This document shows positions 1 through 8,885 of a DNA stretch of 8,885 bases, piece after piece. Made by a program: the position numbers and the translations under genes. Where the stretch lies: positions 1 through 8,885 of the forward strand of contig JAEZFL010000075.1 in the NCBI GenBank assembly GCA_023417515.1. The letters are read 5' to 3'. The notes under the pieces were generated by a model, which searched no databases, had not been told where the DNA came from, and saw nothing but the letters and a program-made list of their open reading frames with translations. How positions within the stretch are numbered: the first letter of the stretch is position 1; every line of letters starts with the position of its first letter. The DNA is from Pseudomonadota bacterium (GTDB taxonomy: Bacteria; Pseudomonadota; Alphaproteobacteria; Sphingomonadales; Sphingomonadaceae).

Positions 1-14
1 GCGGGGGCCCGCCC

Positions 15-38
15 GGGCGCGAGCCCTTGGCTCGCCCC
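15..38 (-). terminator. Possible hairpin downstream of the metH operon
   Basis: Bases 19-25 (GCGAGCC) and 29-35 (GGCTCGC) form a perfect 7-base-pair stem with a 3-base loop. It can be lengthened by GGG (15-17) pairing with CCC (36-38) across one bulged base. It lies about 40 bases beyond the stop codon of the last gene of the minus-strand operon, where a terminator would be expected. No T-run follows it in the minus-strand direction, so it would be a weak intrinsic terminator or only a 3'-end stabilising hairpin. Confidence 0.35.
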
Positions 39-47
39 CACCTCCGG

Positions 48-71
48 CCCCTCCCCTGAAGGGGTGGGGGG
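48..71. repeat. GC-rich palindrome next to the metH stop codon
   Basis: CCCCTCCCC (48-56) faces GGGGTGGGG (61-69) across a short loop, with one T/T mismatch in the stem. The C-run/G-run composition resembles the second hairpin of the structured repeats at 2686-2740 and 2798-2848, so this may be a partial or decayed member of that family. The outer arms and the first hairpin of those repeats are not recognisable here, so membership is an inference. It starts 5 bases past the metH part 2 stop and could help terminate or protect the transcript. Confidence 0.4.
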
Positions 72-75
72 ACGC

Positions 76-2763
<2,688 letters not shown>

Positions 2764-2797
2764 CTCAGGCAACGCAGCTCTTTCTCAAATTCGTGGC

Positions 2798-2848
2798 CCC
2801 CTCTCCCGCCGCCTTCGGCGGCACCCTCCCCCATGAAGGGGAGAGGGG
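2798..2848 (+). repeat. Structured GC-rich palindromic repeat between the metH halves
   Basis: The outer arms CCCCTCTCCC (2798-2807) and GGGAGAGGGG (2839-2848) are exact complements. Inside are a 6-base-pair hairpin, GCCGCC (2808-2813) with GGCGGC (2817-2822) and a TTC loop, and a second hairpin, CTCCCC (2826-2831) with GGGGAG (2838-2843). The layout matches the copy at 2686-2740 in the opposite orientation. The inner stem sequences differ but remain self-complementary, which suggests that structure, not sequence, is kept. It fills most of the 89-base gap between metH part 1 and metH part 2 and would be transcribed within the operon. Confidence 0.85.
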
Positions 2849-2852
2849 AGAG

Positions 2853-3899
2853 TCAGGCAGCAATCGTCATGGGTTCGAGGCCGGCGAGGCGGGTTCCGCC
2901 GGGGCAGCCCGGCACGCGGCGCGGGGGAATTCCCTCAACCGCCTTGGCGATGGCGGAGATATGCGCGGACGAGGACCCGCAGCAGCCGCCGAGGATATTG
3001 ACGAGGCCGAGCTCTGCCCATTCGCGAACGAAGGCGGCGGTCTGCTCGGGCAGCTCGTCATAGGCGCCGAGCTCGTTGGGAAGGCCGGCATTGGGATAGG
3101 CCAGGATCAACGTGTCGGCGATCGCGCTCAGCGCCTGGACGTGCGGGCGAAGCTGGGTCGCGCCGAACGAGCAGTTGAGGCCGACGGTGAGCGGCCTGGC
3201 GTGACGGACCGCGTGCCAGAACGCCTCGACCGTGTGGCCCGAGAGATTGCGGCCCGACAGGTCGGTCAGCGTCATCGAGATCATCAAAGGCACGTCGCGG
3301 CCCGCGTCGCGCGCGGCTTCCTTGGCGGCCATGATGCCCGCCTTGGCGTTCAATGTGTCGAAGATCGTCTCGATGAGAATGAAATCGACCCCACCCTCGA
3401 TCAACGCCGCGCTCTGCTCGCGATAGACGTCCTTCAGCCCGTCGAAGTCGATTTCGCGGAAGCCGGGATCGTTGACGTCGGGCGACAGCGACAAAGTCTT
3501 GTTGGTCGGCCCGATCGCACCGGCGACGAAGCGCGGGCGGCCGTCCCTTGCGGCGAAATCGTCCGCGGCGGCGCGGGCGATGCGCGCGGATTCGCGGTTG
3601 ATGTCGGCGACGAGATGCTCGGCGGCGTAATCGGCCTGGCTGATGCGGTTGGCGCTGAACGTGTTGGTCGACACCATGTCCGCGCCGGCGGCGAGATAGG
3701 CGCGGGTGATCTCGTCGACCACGTCGGGCCGGGTGATCGCGAGAAGGTCGTTATTGCCCTTCTGGTCGCGGCCGAGGTCCAGGCTGCCGCGATAGTCGGC
3801 CTCGACCAGGCCCCGGTTCTGGATCTGAGTGCCGAAGGCGCCGTCGAAGATCAGGATGCGCTCGCAGGCGGCATCGCGGAGTTTCTGTGCGGCGCTCAT
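2853..3899 (-). CDS. metH: Methionine synthase, homocysteine-binding subunit
   Basis: A 348-residue protein equal to the N-terminal homocysteine S-methyltransferase domain of MetH. It binds homocysteine through zinc and accepts the methyl group from methylcobalamin carried by the partner gene. It forms one barrel domain: the FDGAFGTQIQ motif is at residues 18-27, and the three zinc-binding cysteines are Cys243 (GLNCSFG) and Cys306-Cys307 (GGCCG), at the spacing seen in E. coli MetH. The length is right for the isolated domain, and the break from the downstream gene falls at the domain junction, so this is a natural split and not a broken gene. The start ATG at 3899 has a GAGGTG ribosome binding site about 5 bases upstream. 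It sits third in the operon, with 130 bases to metF and 89 bases to metH part 2, both gaps occupied by palindromic repeats. A stand-alone betaine- or S-methylmethionine-dependent methyltransferase is unlikely given the adjacent complementary MetH half. Confidence 0.95.
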   Translation of the reverse strand: MSAAQKLRDAACERILIFDGAFGTQIQNRGLVEADYRGSLDLGRDQKGNNDLLAITRPDVVDEITRAYLAAGADMVSTNTFSANRISQADYAAEHLVADINRESARIARAAADDFAARDGRPRFVAGAIGPTNKTLSLSPDVNDPGFREIDFDGLKDVYREQSAALIEGGVDFILIETIFDTLNAKAGIMAAKEAARDAGRDVPLMISMTLTDLSGRNLSGHTVEAFWHAVRHARPLTVGLNCSFGATQLRPHVQALSAIADTLILAYPNAGLPNELGAYDELPEQTAAFVREWAELGLVNILGGCCGSSSAHISAIAKAVEGIPPRRVPGCPGGTRLAGLEPMTIAA

Positions 3900-3927
3900 G
3901 ACCGCACCTCGTCACCTGACCCCGGCT

Positions 3928-4018
3928 CGTCACCCTGAACTTGTTTCAGGGTCCATTTGGCCGCGCCCGACGGTGACGCAGGAGAAAAGATGGATGCTGA
4001 AACAAGTTCAGCATGACG
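3928..4018. repeat. Paired inverted repeat element between metF and metH
   Basis: Two 29-base arms (3928-3956 and 3990-4018) are inverted copies matching at 25 of 29 positions, separated by 33 bases. Each arm is itself a hairpin: ACCCTGAA/TTCAGGGT in the first and ATGCTGAA/TTCAGCAT in the second, around a 5-base loop CTTGT (or its complement). The four differences between arms form two compensating base pairs. Translated, the arms give the HAELVSAS and LKQVQ-type peptides that are familiar from misannotated repeats in alphaproteobacteria, so this belongs to a known class of interspersed repeat. It fills most of the 130-base gap and begins 29 bases upstream of the metH part 1 start. Its effect on the operon transcript is unknown. 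Confidence 0.88.
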
Positions 4019-4029
4019 GAAGGGGTAAA

Positions 4030-4950
4030 TCATGCCGCGCGCTCCTGAAGCGATTCGCCGCGCGGCCTCAGCCCCAGCAGGTGGCAGATGGCGTAGGACA
4101 GCTCGGCGCGGTTGAGGGTGTAGAAGTGGAAGTGGCGGACTCCGCCCGCATAGAGGCGACCGCACAGCTCGGCCGCGACCGTCGCGGCGACCAGCTGGCG
4201 CGCTGCCGGCAAGTCGTCGAGGCCCTCGAACAGCCGGTCCATCCAGTCCGGGATATGCGCTCCGCACGCGCCGGCGAACTTGCGGGTCTGCGCGACGTTC
4301 GAGACCGGCAGGATGCCCGGAACGATCTCCGCGTCGATGCCCATCGCCGCGGCCTGGTCGCGGAAGCGGAAGAAACATTCGGGCGAGAAGAAGAATTGGG
4401 TGATCGCGCGGTCGGCGCCGGCGTCGATCTTGCGCCACAGATTGTCGAGGTCGGCGGCGCGGTTGCGGCTGTCCGGGTGGCATTCCGGATAGGCGGCGAC
4501 GCTGATCTCGAACGGCGCGATGTTCTTGAGCCCGGCGACCAGCTCGGCGGCGTTGGCATAGCCTTCGGGATGCGCCTCGAACGGTTCGCCGAGCACCGGC
4601 GGATCGCCGCGCAGCGCGACGATGTGGCGAACCCCTGCCTCCCAATAAGCGCGTGCGATCTCGTCGATCTCGCCCTTGGTCGCCTGAACGCAGGTGAGGT
4701 GCGCCGCGGCATTGAGCGGCGTTTCGCGCGCGATCCGCGTGACCGTGTTGTGAGTCCGCTCGCGGGTAGAGCCGCCCGCGCCATAGGTCACCGACACGAA
4801 GCGCGGCCCGAGCGGCGCCAGGGTCTGGACCGACTCCCACAGGGTCTGCTCCATCTTCTCCGTCTTGGGCGGGAAGAATTCGAAGCTGACCGCGATGTCG
4901 CCGGCCACGTTTTCGAACAGCGCGGGTGCGCCGGTGGGAGACGTACTCAT
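4030..4950 (-). CDS. metF: Methylenetetrahydrofolate reductase
   Basis: A 306-residue cytoplasmic FAD enzyme that reduces 5,10-methylenetetrahydrofolate to 5-methyltetrahydrofolate with NAD(P)H, supplying the methyl donor used by the MetH halves downstream. One barrel domain spans nearly the whole length, as is usual for bacterial MetF. Visible family motifs are SFEFFPPKT (residues 22-30; Glu24 matches the catalytic Glu28 of E. coli), VTYGAGGSTRERT (54-66), HLTCV (84-88), ALRGDPP (112-118; Asp116 matches flavin-contacting Asp120), TQFFF (184-188) and HFYTLNR (275-281). The frame stays open far upstream, but the ATG at 4950 fits the family N-terminus and has AAGGTGG close upstream. It overlaps the regulator stop by 4 bases (ATGA), which points to translational coupling. 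The regulator in front and methionine synthase behind support the assignment. Confidence 0.97.
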   Translation of the reverse strand: MSTSPTGAPALFENVAGDIAVSFEFFPPKTEKMEQTLWESVQTLAPLGPRFVSVTYGAGGSTRERTHNTVTRIARETPLNAAAHLTCVQATKGEIDEIARAYWEAGVRHIVALRGDPPVLGEPFEAHPEGYANAAELVAGLKNIAPFEISVAAYPECHPDSRNRAADLDNLWRKIDAGADRAITQFFFSPECFFRFRDQAAAMGIDAEIVPGILPVSNVAQTRKFAGACGAHIPDWMDRLFEGLDDLPAARQLVAATVAAELCGRLYAGGVRHFHFYTLNRAELSYAICHLLGLRPRGESLQERAA

Positions 4951-5906
4951 GCGACCACCTTCAAGCGGGTTTCGGGCCGGGTTCCGGCCCAGATGGTGAC
5001 GGTGAGCTCGCCGCCTTCGAGATGTTCGACGACCTCGCCCTCGAGCCCCGCGCCTTCGAGATAGCCGAGCATCACCTCGTCGGCGAAGCCGAGCCTGGCG
5101 TGGGCATCGAGGGTACGAAGCTCCTCGCGCTCGTGGGGCGCGAAATCGGCGATCAGCAGCCGGCCGCCGGGCGCGAGCAGGCGCGCCGCCTCGGCGATCG
5201 CGGCCGCGGGGTTCTGCGCATAATGGAGCACCTGGTGGAGGATCACCGTGTCCGCGGTGGCTGCGGCGAGCGGCAGGGCGTACATGTCGCCCTGGCGAAG
5301 CTCGGCGTCGAGCCCGGCCTCGGCCAGCTTGACCCGGGCGAGGCGAAGCATCTCGGGCGATCGGTCGATGCCGAGGGCATGGTCGGCCGAGCCGCCGAAC
5401 AGCTCGATCATCCGGCCGGTGCCGGTGCCGATGTCGACGAGGCGGCCGGTGGCGCGACCGTCGGCGCTGAGGGCGCGGGCGATTCCGGCCTCGACCTCCG
5501 CGTCGGCCACGTGGAGCGAGCGCAAATGGTCCCACTCCTCGGCGCGCGCGTCGAAATAATTCTGCGCGGCGGCGGCGCGCTCGGCTCGGACGGCGCTCAA
5601 GCGCTCGGCGTCGGCTTCGGCCCAGCCCGCCTCGCCGTCCTGCTCGGCCCAGCGGTCGAGCAGGGCGAAGAGCGGCTCCATGCGCTCGCGGGCGCCGAGG
5701 CTGAGGAACACCCAGCTGCCTTCCTTGCGCCGCTCGACCAGACCCGCCTCGGCGAGGATCTTGACATGCCGCGACACGCGCGGCTGGCTTTGCCCCAGCA
5801 CTTGCGCGATCTCGCCCACCGAAAGCTCCATCGCGCGCAGCAAAGCGAGCACGCGAAGCCGCGTCGGATCGGCCAGAGCGGCAAAGGTGCGGGGCGCGGT
5901 CAACAT
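4947..5906 (-). CDS. sahR: ArsR-family regulator fused to a SAM-methyltransferase-like domain (SahR type)
   Basis: A 319-residue protein. Residues about 5-85 form an ArsR-type winged helix (LADPTRLRVLALL at 11-23, SQPRVSRHVKILAEAGLVERR at 40-60 as recognition helix and wing). Residues about 110-260 form a class I methyltransferase fold with the SAM-binding loop VDIGTGTG (157-164), the acidic Asp181 after strand 2, and LLAPGGRLLIADF (243-255). I see no cysteine in the protein and no metal-binding ELCVCDL motif, so metal sensing is unlikely. SahR proteins of Proteobacteria have this architecture: they repress metF, metH, ahcY and metK and release DNA when the methylase-like domain binds S-adenosylhomocysteine. 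Heading a metF-metH operon behind a palindromic operator supports that role, which remains an inference. The start chosen is ATG at 5906, which begins directly at the domain; an in-frame TTG at 5942 lies inside the promoter. No Shine-Dalgarno is present just before the ATG, so the mRNA may be leaderless. Confidence 0.85.
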   Translation of the reverse strand: MLTAPRTFAALADPTRLRVLALLRAMELSVGEIAQVLGQSQPRVSRHVKILAEAGLVERRKEGSWVFLSLGARERMEPLFALLDRWAEQDGEAGWAEADAERLSAVRAERAAAAQNYFDARAEEWDHLRSLHVADAEVEAGIARALSADGRATGRLVDIGTGTGRMIELFGGSADHALGIDRSPEMLRLARVKLAEAGLDAELRQGDMYALPLAAATADTVILHQVLHYAQNPAAAIAEAARLLAPGGRLLIADFAPHEREELRTLDAHARLGFADEVMLGYLEGAGLEGEVVEHLEGGELTVTIWAGTRPETRLKVVA

Positions 5907-5912
5907 GATATT

Positions 5913-5938
5913 CGCATATAAAGATATCCTTATATGCG
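5913..5938. promoter_or_regulatory. Palindromic operator, probable SahR site
   Basis: A 26-base palindrome with arms CGCATATAA and TTATATGCG around a central GATATC; 12 of 13 pairs match, the only break being the A/C at 5922 and 5929. It is an AT-rich island in GC-rich surroundings, centred 19-20 bases upstream of the sahR start codon. The two-fold symmetry suits a dimeric ArsR-family repressor, and autoregulation by the first gene of the operon is typical. From memory, predicted SahR sites are AT-rich palindromes with a similar GATATC core, but I could not compare it with a motif matrix here. Confidence 0.82.
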
Positions 5939-5942
5939 TCAA
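5915..5942 (-). promoter_or_regulatory. Core promoter of the sahR-metF-metH operon
   Basis: On the minus strand, TTGACG (5942-5937) is a good -35 box. It is followed after 16 bases by TATATG (5920-5915) as a -10 box. The palindromic operator covers the whole spacer and the -10 box, so bound repressor would block RNA polymerase directly. The predicted RNA start falls within a few bases of the ATG at 5906, leaving little or no untranslated leader. The boxes are a prediction from sequence only. Confidence 0.55.
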
Positions 5943-6083
5943 CAGTCACTAAATCGACCAATTGAGTAGAGAATGTGTTTACATTGGGAATCCGGCTGCG
6001 GTATGTGTGATTCTGTCGACAGGCCCTCAGGGGACCAGTGGGCCACGACGAAATCCTCGCATGATTTCATAAGGGCTATGATT

Positions 6084-6344
6084 ATGAAGAAGACCGCTTT
6101 CGCTCTCGTCGCCGTGGCGACCCTCGGCCTTGCCGCCTGCAACGGCGCCGAGACCAACACCGTCGCCAACACCGCCGGTGAGACCACCAACGAAGCCATC
6201 GCCGACGTCAACAACGCGATGACCGTCGAGGAGGCCGCGACCACCGACGCCCTCAACGCCGACGCCAACGCGACCCTCGGCAACGTTGCTGTCAACAGCA
6301 GCCTCAACGACACCGCCGCGAACAGCGCGACGAACGCTCAGTAA
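6084..6344 (+). CDS. Small Asn/Ala-rich predicted lipoprotein
   Basis: An 86-residue protein of unknown function. Residues 1-18 are a signal peptide with a Lys-Lys start and hydrophobic core, ending in the lipobox LAAC, so Cys19 would be lipidated and the mature 68-residue chain anchored to a membrane. Residue +2 is Asn, not the Asp of inner-membrane retention, so the outer membrane is likely. The mature part is low in complexity, with about a fifth Asn plus many Ala and Thr, no further cysteine and no recognisable domain, and is probably extended or disordered. The start at 6084 was chosen because MKKTAFALV gives a standard signal peptide and AGGG (6072-6075) lies 8 bases before it; a longer reading from 5973 would spoil the signal. 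It is first of three similar small lipoproteins in a row and shares the terminal Asn-Ala-Gln with the third. A strong terminator follows. Confidence 0.8.
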   Translation: MKKTAFALVAVATLGLAACNGAETNTVANTAGETTNEAIADVNNAMTVEEAATTDALNADANATLGNVAVNSSLNDTAANSATNAQ

Positions 6345-6374
6345 GCATCCGGCGCAAGCCGAATGAGGAAGGGG

Positions 6375-6405
6375 GCCGGTCCTGCTTGCAGGGCCGGCTC
6401 TTTTT
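6375..6405 (+). terminator. Intrinsic terminator after the first small lipoprotein
   Basis: GCCGGTCCTGC (6375-6385) pairs with GCAGGGCCGGC (6388-6398) over the full length with one G-U pair, leaving a tight CTTG-type loop. It is followed by TC and a run of five T (6401-6405). This is a textbook factor-independent terminator 30 bases past the stop codon. Confidence 0.92.
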
Positions 6406-6475
6406 CTGTGTAATCACCGCCGCGTTTCGGAGAATCGCCGGCCCGGCGTGACGGGGCCGAAGCCAAGGAGAGGGA

Positions 6476-6751
6476 ATGCCCATGAAGAAGACCGTCCTGA
6501 CCGCCGTCGCTCTGTCCGGCCTGGCGCTGGCCGGCTGCGAGGCCAACGTCACCAACAACGGCGCCTCCGCCAATGTCAGCGACAATGCCGCGAGCGACAT
6601 CGGCAACGGCACCGAGGACCTCATCGACGGCGCGAGCAACATCGCCGCCGGCGCCGGCGACGTCATCGAGAACGGCGCGGCCGAGGTCGGCAACGTGGCC
6701 CGCGACGTCGGCAACGACATCGAGGCGGCCGTCGACGGCAACCGCAACTGA
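6476..6751 (+). CDS. Small predicted lipoprotein with amphipathic repeats
   Basis: A protein of 91 residues from ATG 6476, or 89 from ATG 6482. AAGGAG at 6465-6470 sits 5 bases before the first ATG and 11 before the second; the second gives the same MKKT start as its upstream neighbour, so the choice is open. The signal peptide ends in LAGC, giving a lipidated Cys21 (Cys19 from the shorter start). The mature chain has an Asn/Ala/Ser-rich lead and then a run of short units of the kind DxIxNGA (DIGNGTEDLIDGA, DVIENGAAEV, DVGNDIEAAVDG) that could form one amphipathic helix. Small size, the lipobox and the Gly/Asp/Ile pattern faintly recall entericidin-like lipoproteins, but I would not assign that family on this evidence. 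Function unknown. It is second in the three-gene array and has its own terminator. Confidence 0.78.
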   Translation: MPMKKTVLTAVALSGLALAGCEANVTNNGASANVSDNAASDIGNGTEDLIDGASNIAAGAGDVIENGAAEVGNVARDVGNDIEAAVDGNRN

Positions 6752-6766
6752 GCCGTCGCGAATCGG

Positions 6767-6801
6767 GCCGCCCTCGTCCCGGGGGCGGCTTGATTTTCTT
6801 T
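6767..6801 (+). terminator. Intrinsic terminator after the second small lipoprotein
   Basis: GCCGCCC (6767-6773) pairs perfectly with GGGCGGC (6783-6789) around a 9-base loop. The T-rich tract TTGATTTTCTTT follows at once (6790-6801). It begins 16 bases past the stop codon of the second small lipoprotein gene. Confidence 0.85.
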
Positions 6802-6849
6802 CCCTTCCGTGCGGAAGTGCCGCGTCAGGCAGCGCGGAAAGGACCAGTC

Positions 6850-7107
6850 ATGCGTTTTCATGCAGCTCTCGCGGCGGCCGCTCTGCTCGCCCTTACCGGC
6901 TGCGGCGGCGGCGACGAGCGCGGCGACGACGGCCTCACCGCCAAGGAGCGCGAGCAGGTCGACAACGCCGCGGCGATGGTCGAGAACCAGCAGACCTTCG
7001 ACACCTCCGCCGACAGCCTCGTCCTCGACGAGAATGCGGCCAATGCCCAGGCCACTGACCTGAAGGCGCTCGGCGCCGCTGCCGCGAACGAGGCCAACGC
7101 TCAGTAG
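6850..7107 (+). CDS. Small acidic predicted lipoprotein
   Basis: An 85-residue protein of unknown function. Residues 1-17 form a signal peptide ending in the lipobox LTGC, with Cys18 as the lipidation site, followed by a GGG linker. The mature part is acidic and Ala/Asn-rich; residues about 29-60 look helical and charged, and the C-terminus is ANEANAQ. That ending, and the DNA encoding its last residues (AACGCTCAGTA), match the end of the first lipoprotein of the array, which suggests shared ancestry. The start ATG at 6850 has AAAGGA (6838-6843) 6 bases upstream. The frame is open further upstream through the previous gene, but only this start gives a signal peptide. It lies between two strong terminators, so it is likely transcribed on its own. 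Confidence 0.8.
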   Translation: MRFHAALAAAALLALTGCGGGDERGDDGLTAKEREQVDNAAAMVENQQTFDTSADSLVLDENAANAQATDLKALGAAAANEANAQ

Positions 7108-7114
7108 CGGACGC

Positions 7115-7155
7115 GAAGAGGGCCGAGGCATCGCTGCCCCGGCCCTCTTCATTTT
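7115..7155 (+). terminator. Intrinsic terminator after the third small lipoprotein
   Basis: GAAGAGGGCC (7115-7124) pairs perfectly with GGCCCTCTTC (7141-7150). The stem continues inward through G7125-C7140, one mismatch, and GGCA/TGCC, closing on a TCGC loop. ATTTT follows (7151-7155). It starts 7 bases past the stop codon. On the minus strand the stem is preceded by AAAAT but not followed by a T-run, so it favours plus-strand termination. Confidence 0.9.
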
Positions 7156-7168
7156 CCGGACTTCGCTC

Positions 7169-7191
7169 CAGCGCAAGCTAAGCTAGCGCTG
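7169..7191. repeat. 23-base palindrome of unknown role
   Basis: CAGCGC (7169-7174) and GCGCTG (7186-7191) flank two AGCT units (7176-7179 and 7181-7184) centred on A7180. Ten of eleven pairs match, the exception being A7175 against A7185. It lies between the convergent third lipoprotein gene and groEL, with no T-run on either side. It could be a protein-binding site or a hairpin in the groEL 3' region; I cannot tell which. Confidence 0.5.
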
Positions 7192-7251
7192 ACGTCGGAC
7201 GGGCTCGTCGGCCTGTTGGCCGCCGCCCCGCCGGCCGGCGTTTGGCGAGTC

Positions 7252-7293
7252 CGCCGCTAACTCACCTCGCTTGCGCTCGGGTCGTTGGCGGCG
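7252..7293 (-). other. Imperfect hairpin downstream of groEL
   Basis: CGCCGCTAAC (7252-7261) faces GTTGGCGGCG (7284-7293), pairing at 9 of 10 positions across a 22-base loop that holds its own small CGC/GCG stem. It starts 13 bases past the groEL stop on the minus strand. No T-run follows, so it is a weak candidate for a groEL terminator or 3'-end stabiliser. Confidence 0.35.
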
Positions 7294-7305
7294 GCCGCCT
7301 TCCGC

Positions 7306-8885
<1,580 letters not shown>

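Noticed and set aside
2764..2852. metH as a single gene broken by a frameshift
   Set aside because: Both halves are complete domains with their own starts and stops, and the break falls at a domain junction with a repeat in the gap, so a natural split fits better.
4947..5906. Arsenic or other metal sensor function for the ArsR-family gene
   Set aside because: No cysteines or metal motif are present, and the neighbours are methionine genes, not resistance genes.
3829..5921. Long plus-strand open frames (3829-5064 and 4926-5921) opposite metF and sahR
   Set aside because: They mirror well-supported minus-strand genes and have no domain signature; the 5' part of the first is simply the interspersed repeat in translation.
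4030..5961. A 643-codon reading of metF extended upstream
   Set aside because: The extra N-terminal half is the sahR gene read in another frame, is Arg/Ala-rich and lacks domains; the MetF family start matches ATG 4950.
5973..6083. Longer N-terminus for the first small lipoprotein, starting at 5973
   Set aside because: It would bury the Lys-Lys signal peptide behind about 37 polar residues, and a ribosome binding site fits the start at 6084.
5943..6083. Cobalamin or S-adenosylhomocysteine riboswitch, or a clear plus-strand promoter, in the gap upstream of the first lipoprotein
   Set aside because: I see no B12-box-like sequence or multi-stem core. A TTTACA (5978-5983) with GTATGT 17 bases on is too weak to call, and the GGCCC/GGGCC pairing at 6022-6044 is short.
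6448..7107. A 219-codon frame joining the second and third small lipoprotein regions
   Set aside because: The upstream part is an Arg-rich shadow of the second lipoprotein gene and crosses a terminator; only the segment from 6850 has a signal peptide.
6084..7107. Toxin-antitoxin or bacteriocin system in the small-gene array
   Set aside because: All three genes look like secreted lipoproteins with separate terminators; there is no antitoxin, immunity, leader-peptidase or transport gene beside them.
6304..7176. Minus-strand open frame of 290 codons opposite the lipoprotein array
   Set aside because: It runs through three plus-strand terminators and has no domain; the plus-strand genes carry lipoboxes and ribosome binding sites.

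Overview
The window looks like chromosomal DNA from a GC-rich alphaproteobacterium, most likely a sphingomonad. The evidence is a GroEL with the usual GGM-rich tail, a methionine synthase split into two genes, an ArsR/methyltransferase fusion regulator placed in front of metF, and two kinds of palindromic interspersed repeat that are common in Sphingomonadales. The organism call is an inference from these features; no rRNA or other marker gene is present.

Bases 1-5942, minus strand: a methionine-cycle operon read from right to left. It begins with a regulator that fuses an ArsR-type winged helix to a SAM-methyltransferase-like domain (SahR type). metF follows, joined to the regulator by a 4-base stop/start overlap. 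Then come the homocysteine-binding half of cobalamin-dependent methionine synthase (metH part 1) and the folate/cobalamin/reactivation half (metH part 2). A 26-base near-perfect palindrome just upstream of the regulator lies across a plausible core promoter and is the likely SahR operator. Taken together, the genes make 5-methyltetrahydrofolate (MetF) and pass its methyl group to homocysteine (MetH). The first gene would sense S-adenosylhomocysteine and set expression of the whole unit. Both gaps around metH part 1 are filled by structured repeats, and a second copy of one repeat family lies inside the 5' coding end of metH part 2.

Bases 5943-7155, plus strand: three short genes in a row, each encoding a predicted lipoprotein of 85-91 residues with a clear lipobox and a low-complexity tail rich in Ala, Asn and Asp. 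Each has its own ribosome binding site and is followed by its own hairpin terminator. I recognise no function for any of them.

Bases 7156-7305: about 150 bases of non-coding sequence between convergent genes, holding a 23-base palindrome and a longer imperfect hairpin.

Bases 7306-8885, minus strand: groEL, complete at its C-terminus and running off the right edge about 20 codons short of its start. A groES gene would be expected just outside the window.

The points most worth a second look are the repeat pair that brackets and invades the start of metH part 2, the regulator's operator/promoter overlap with a probably leaderless transcript, and the array of three lipoproteins. I see no convincing wholly new multi-gene system here.
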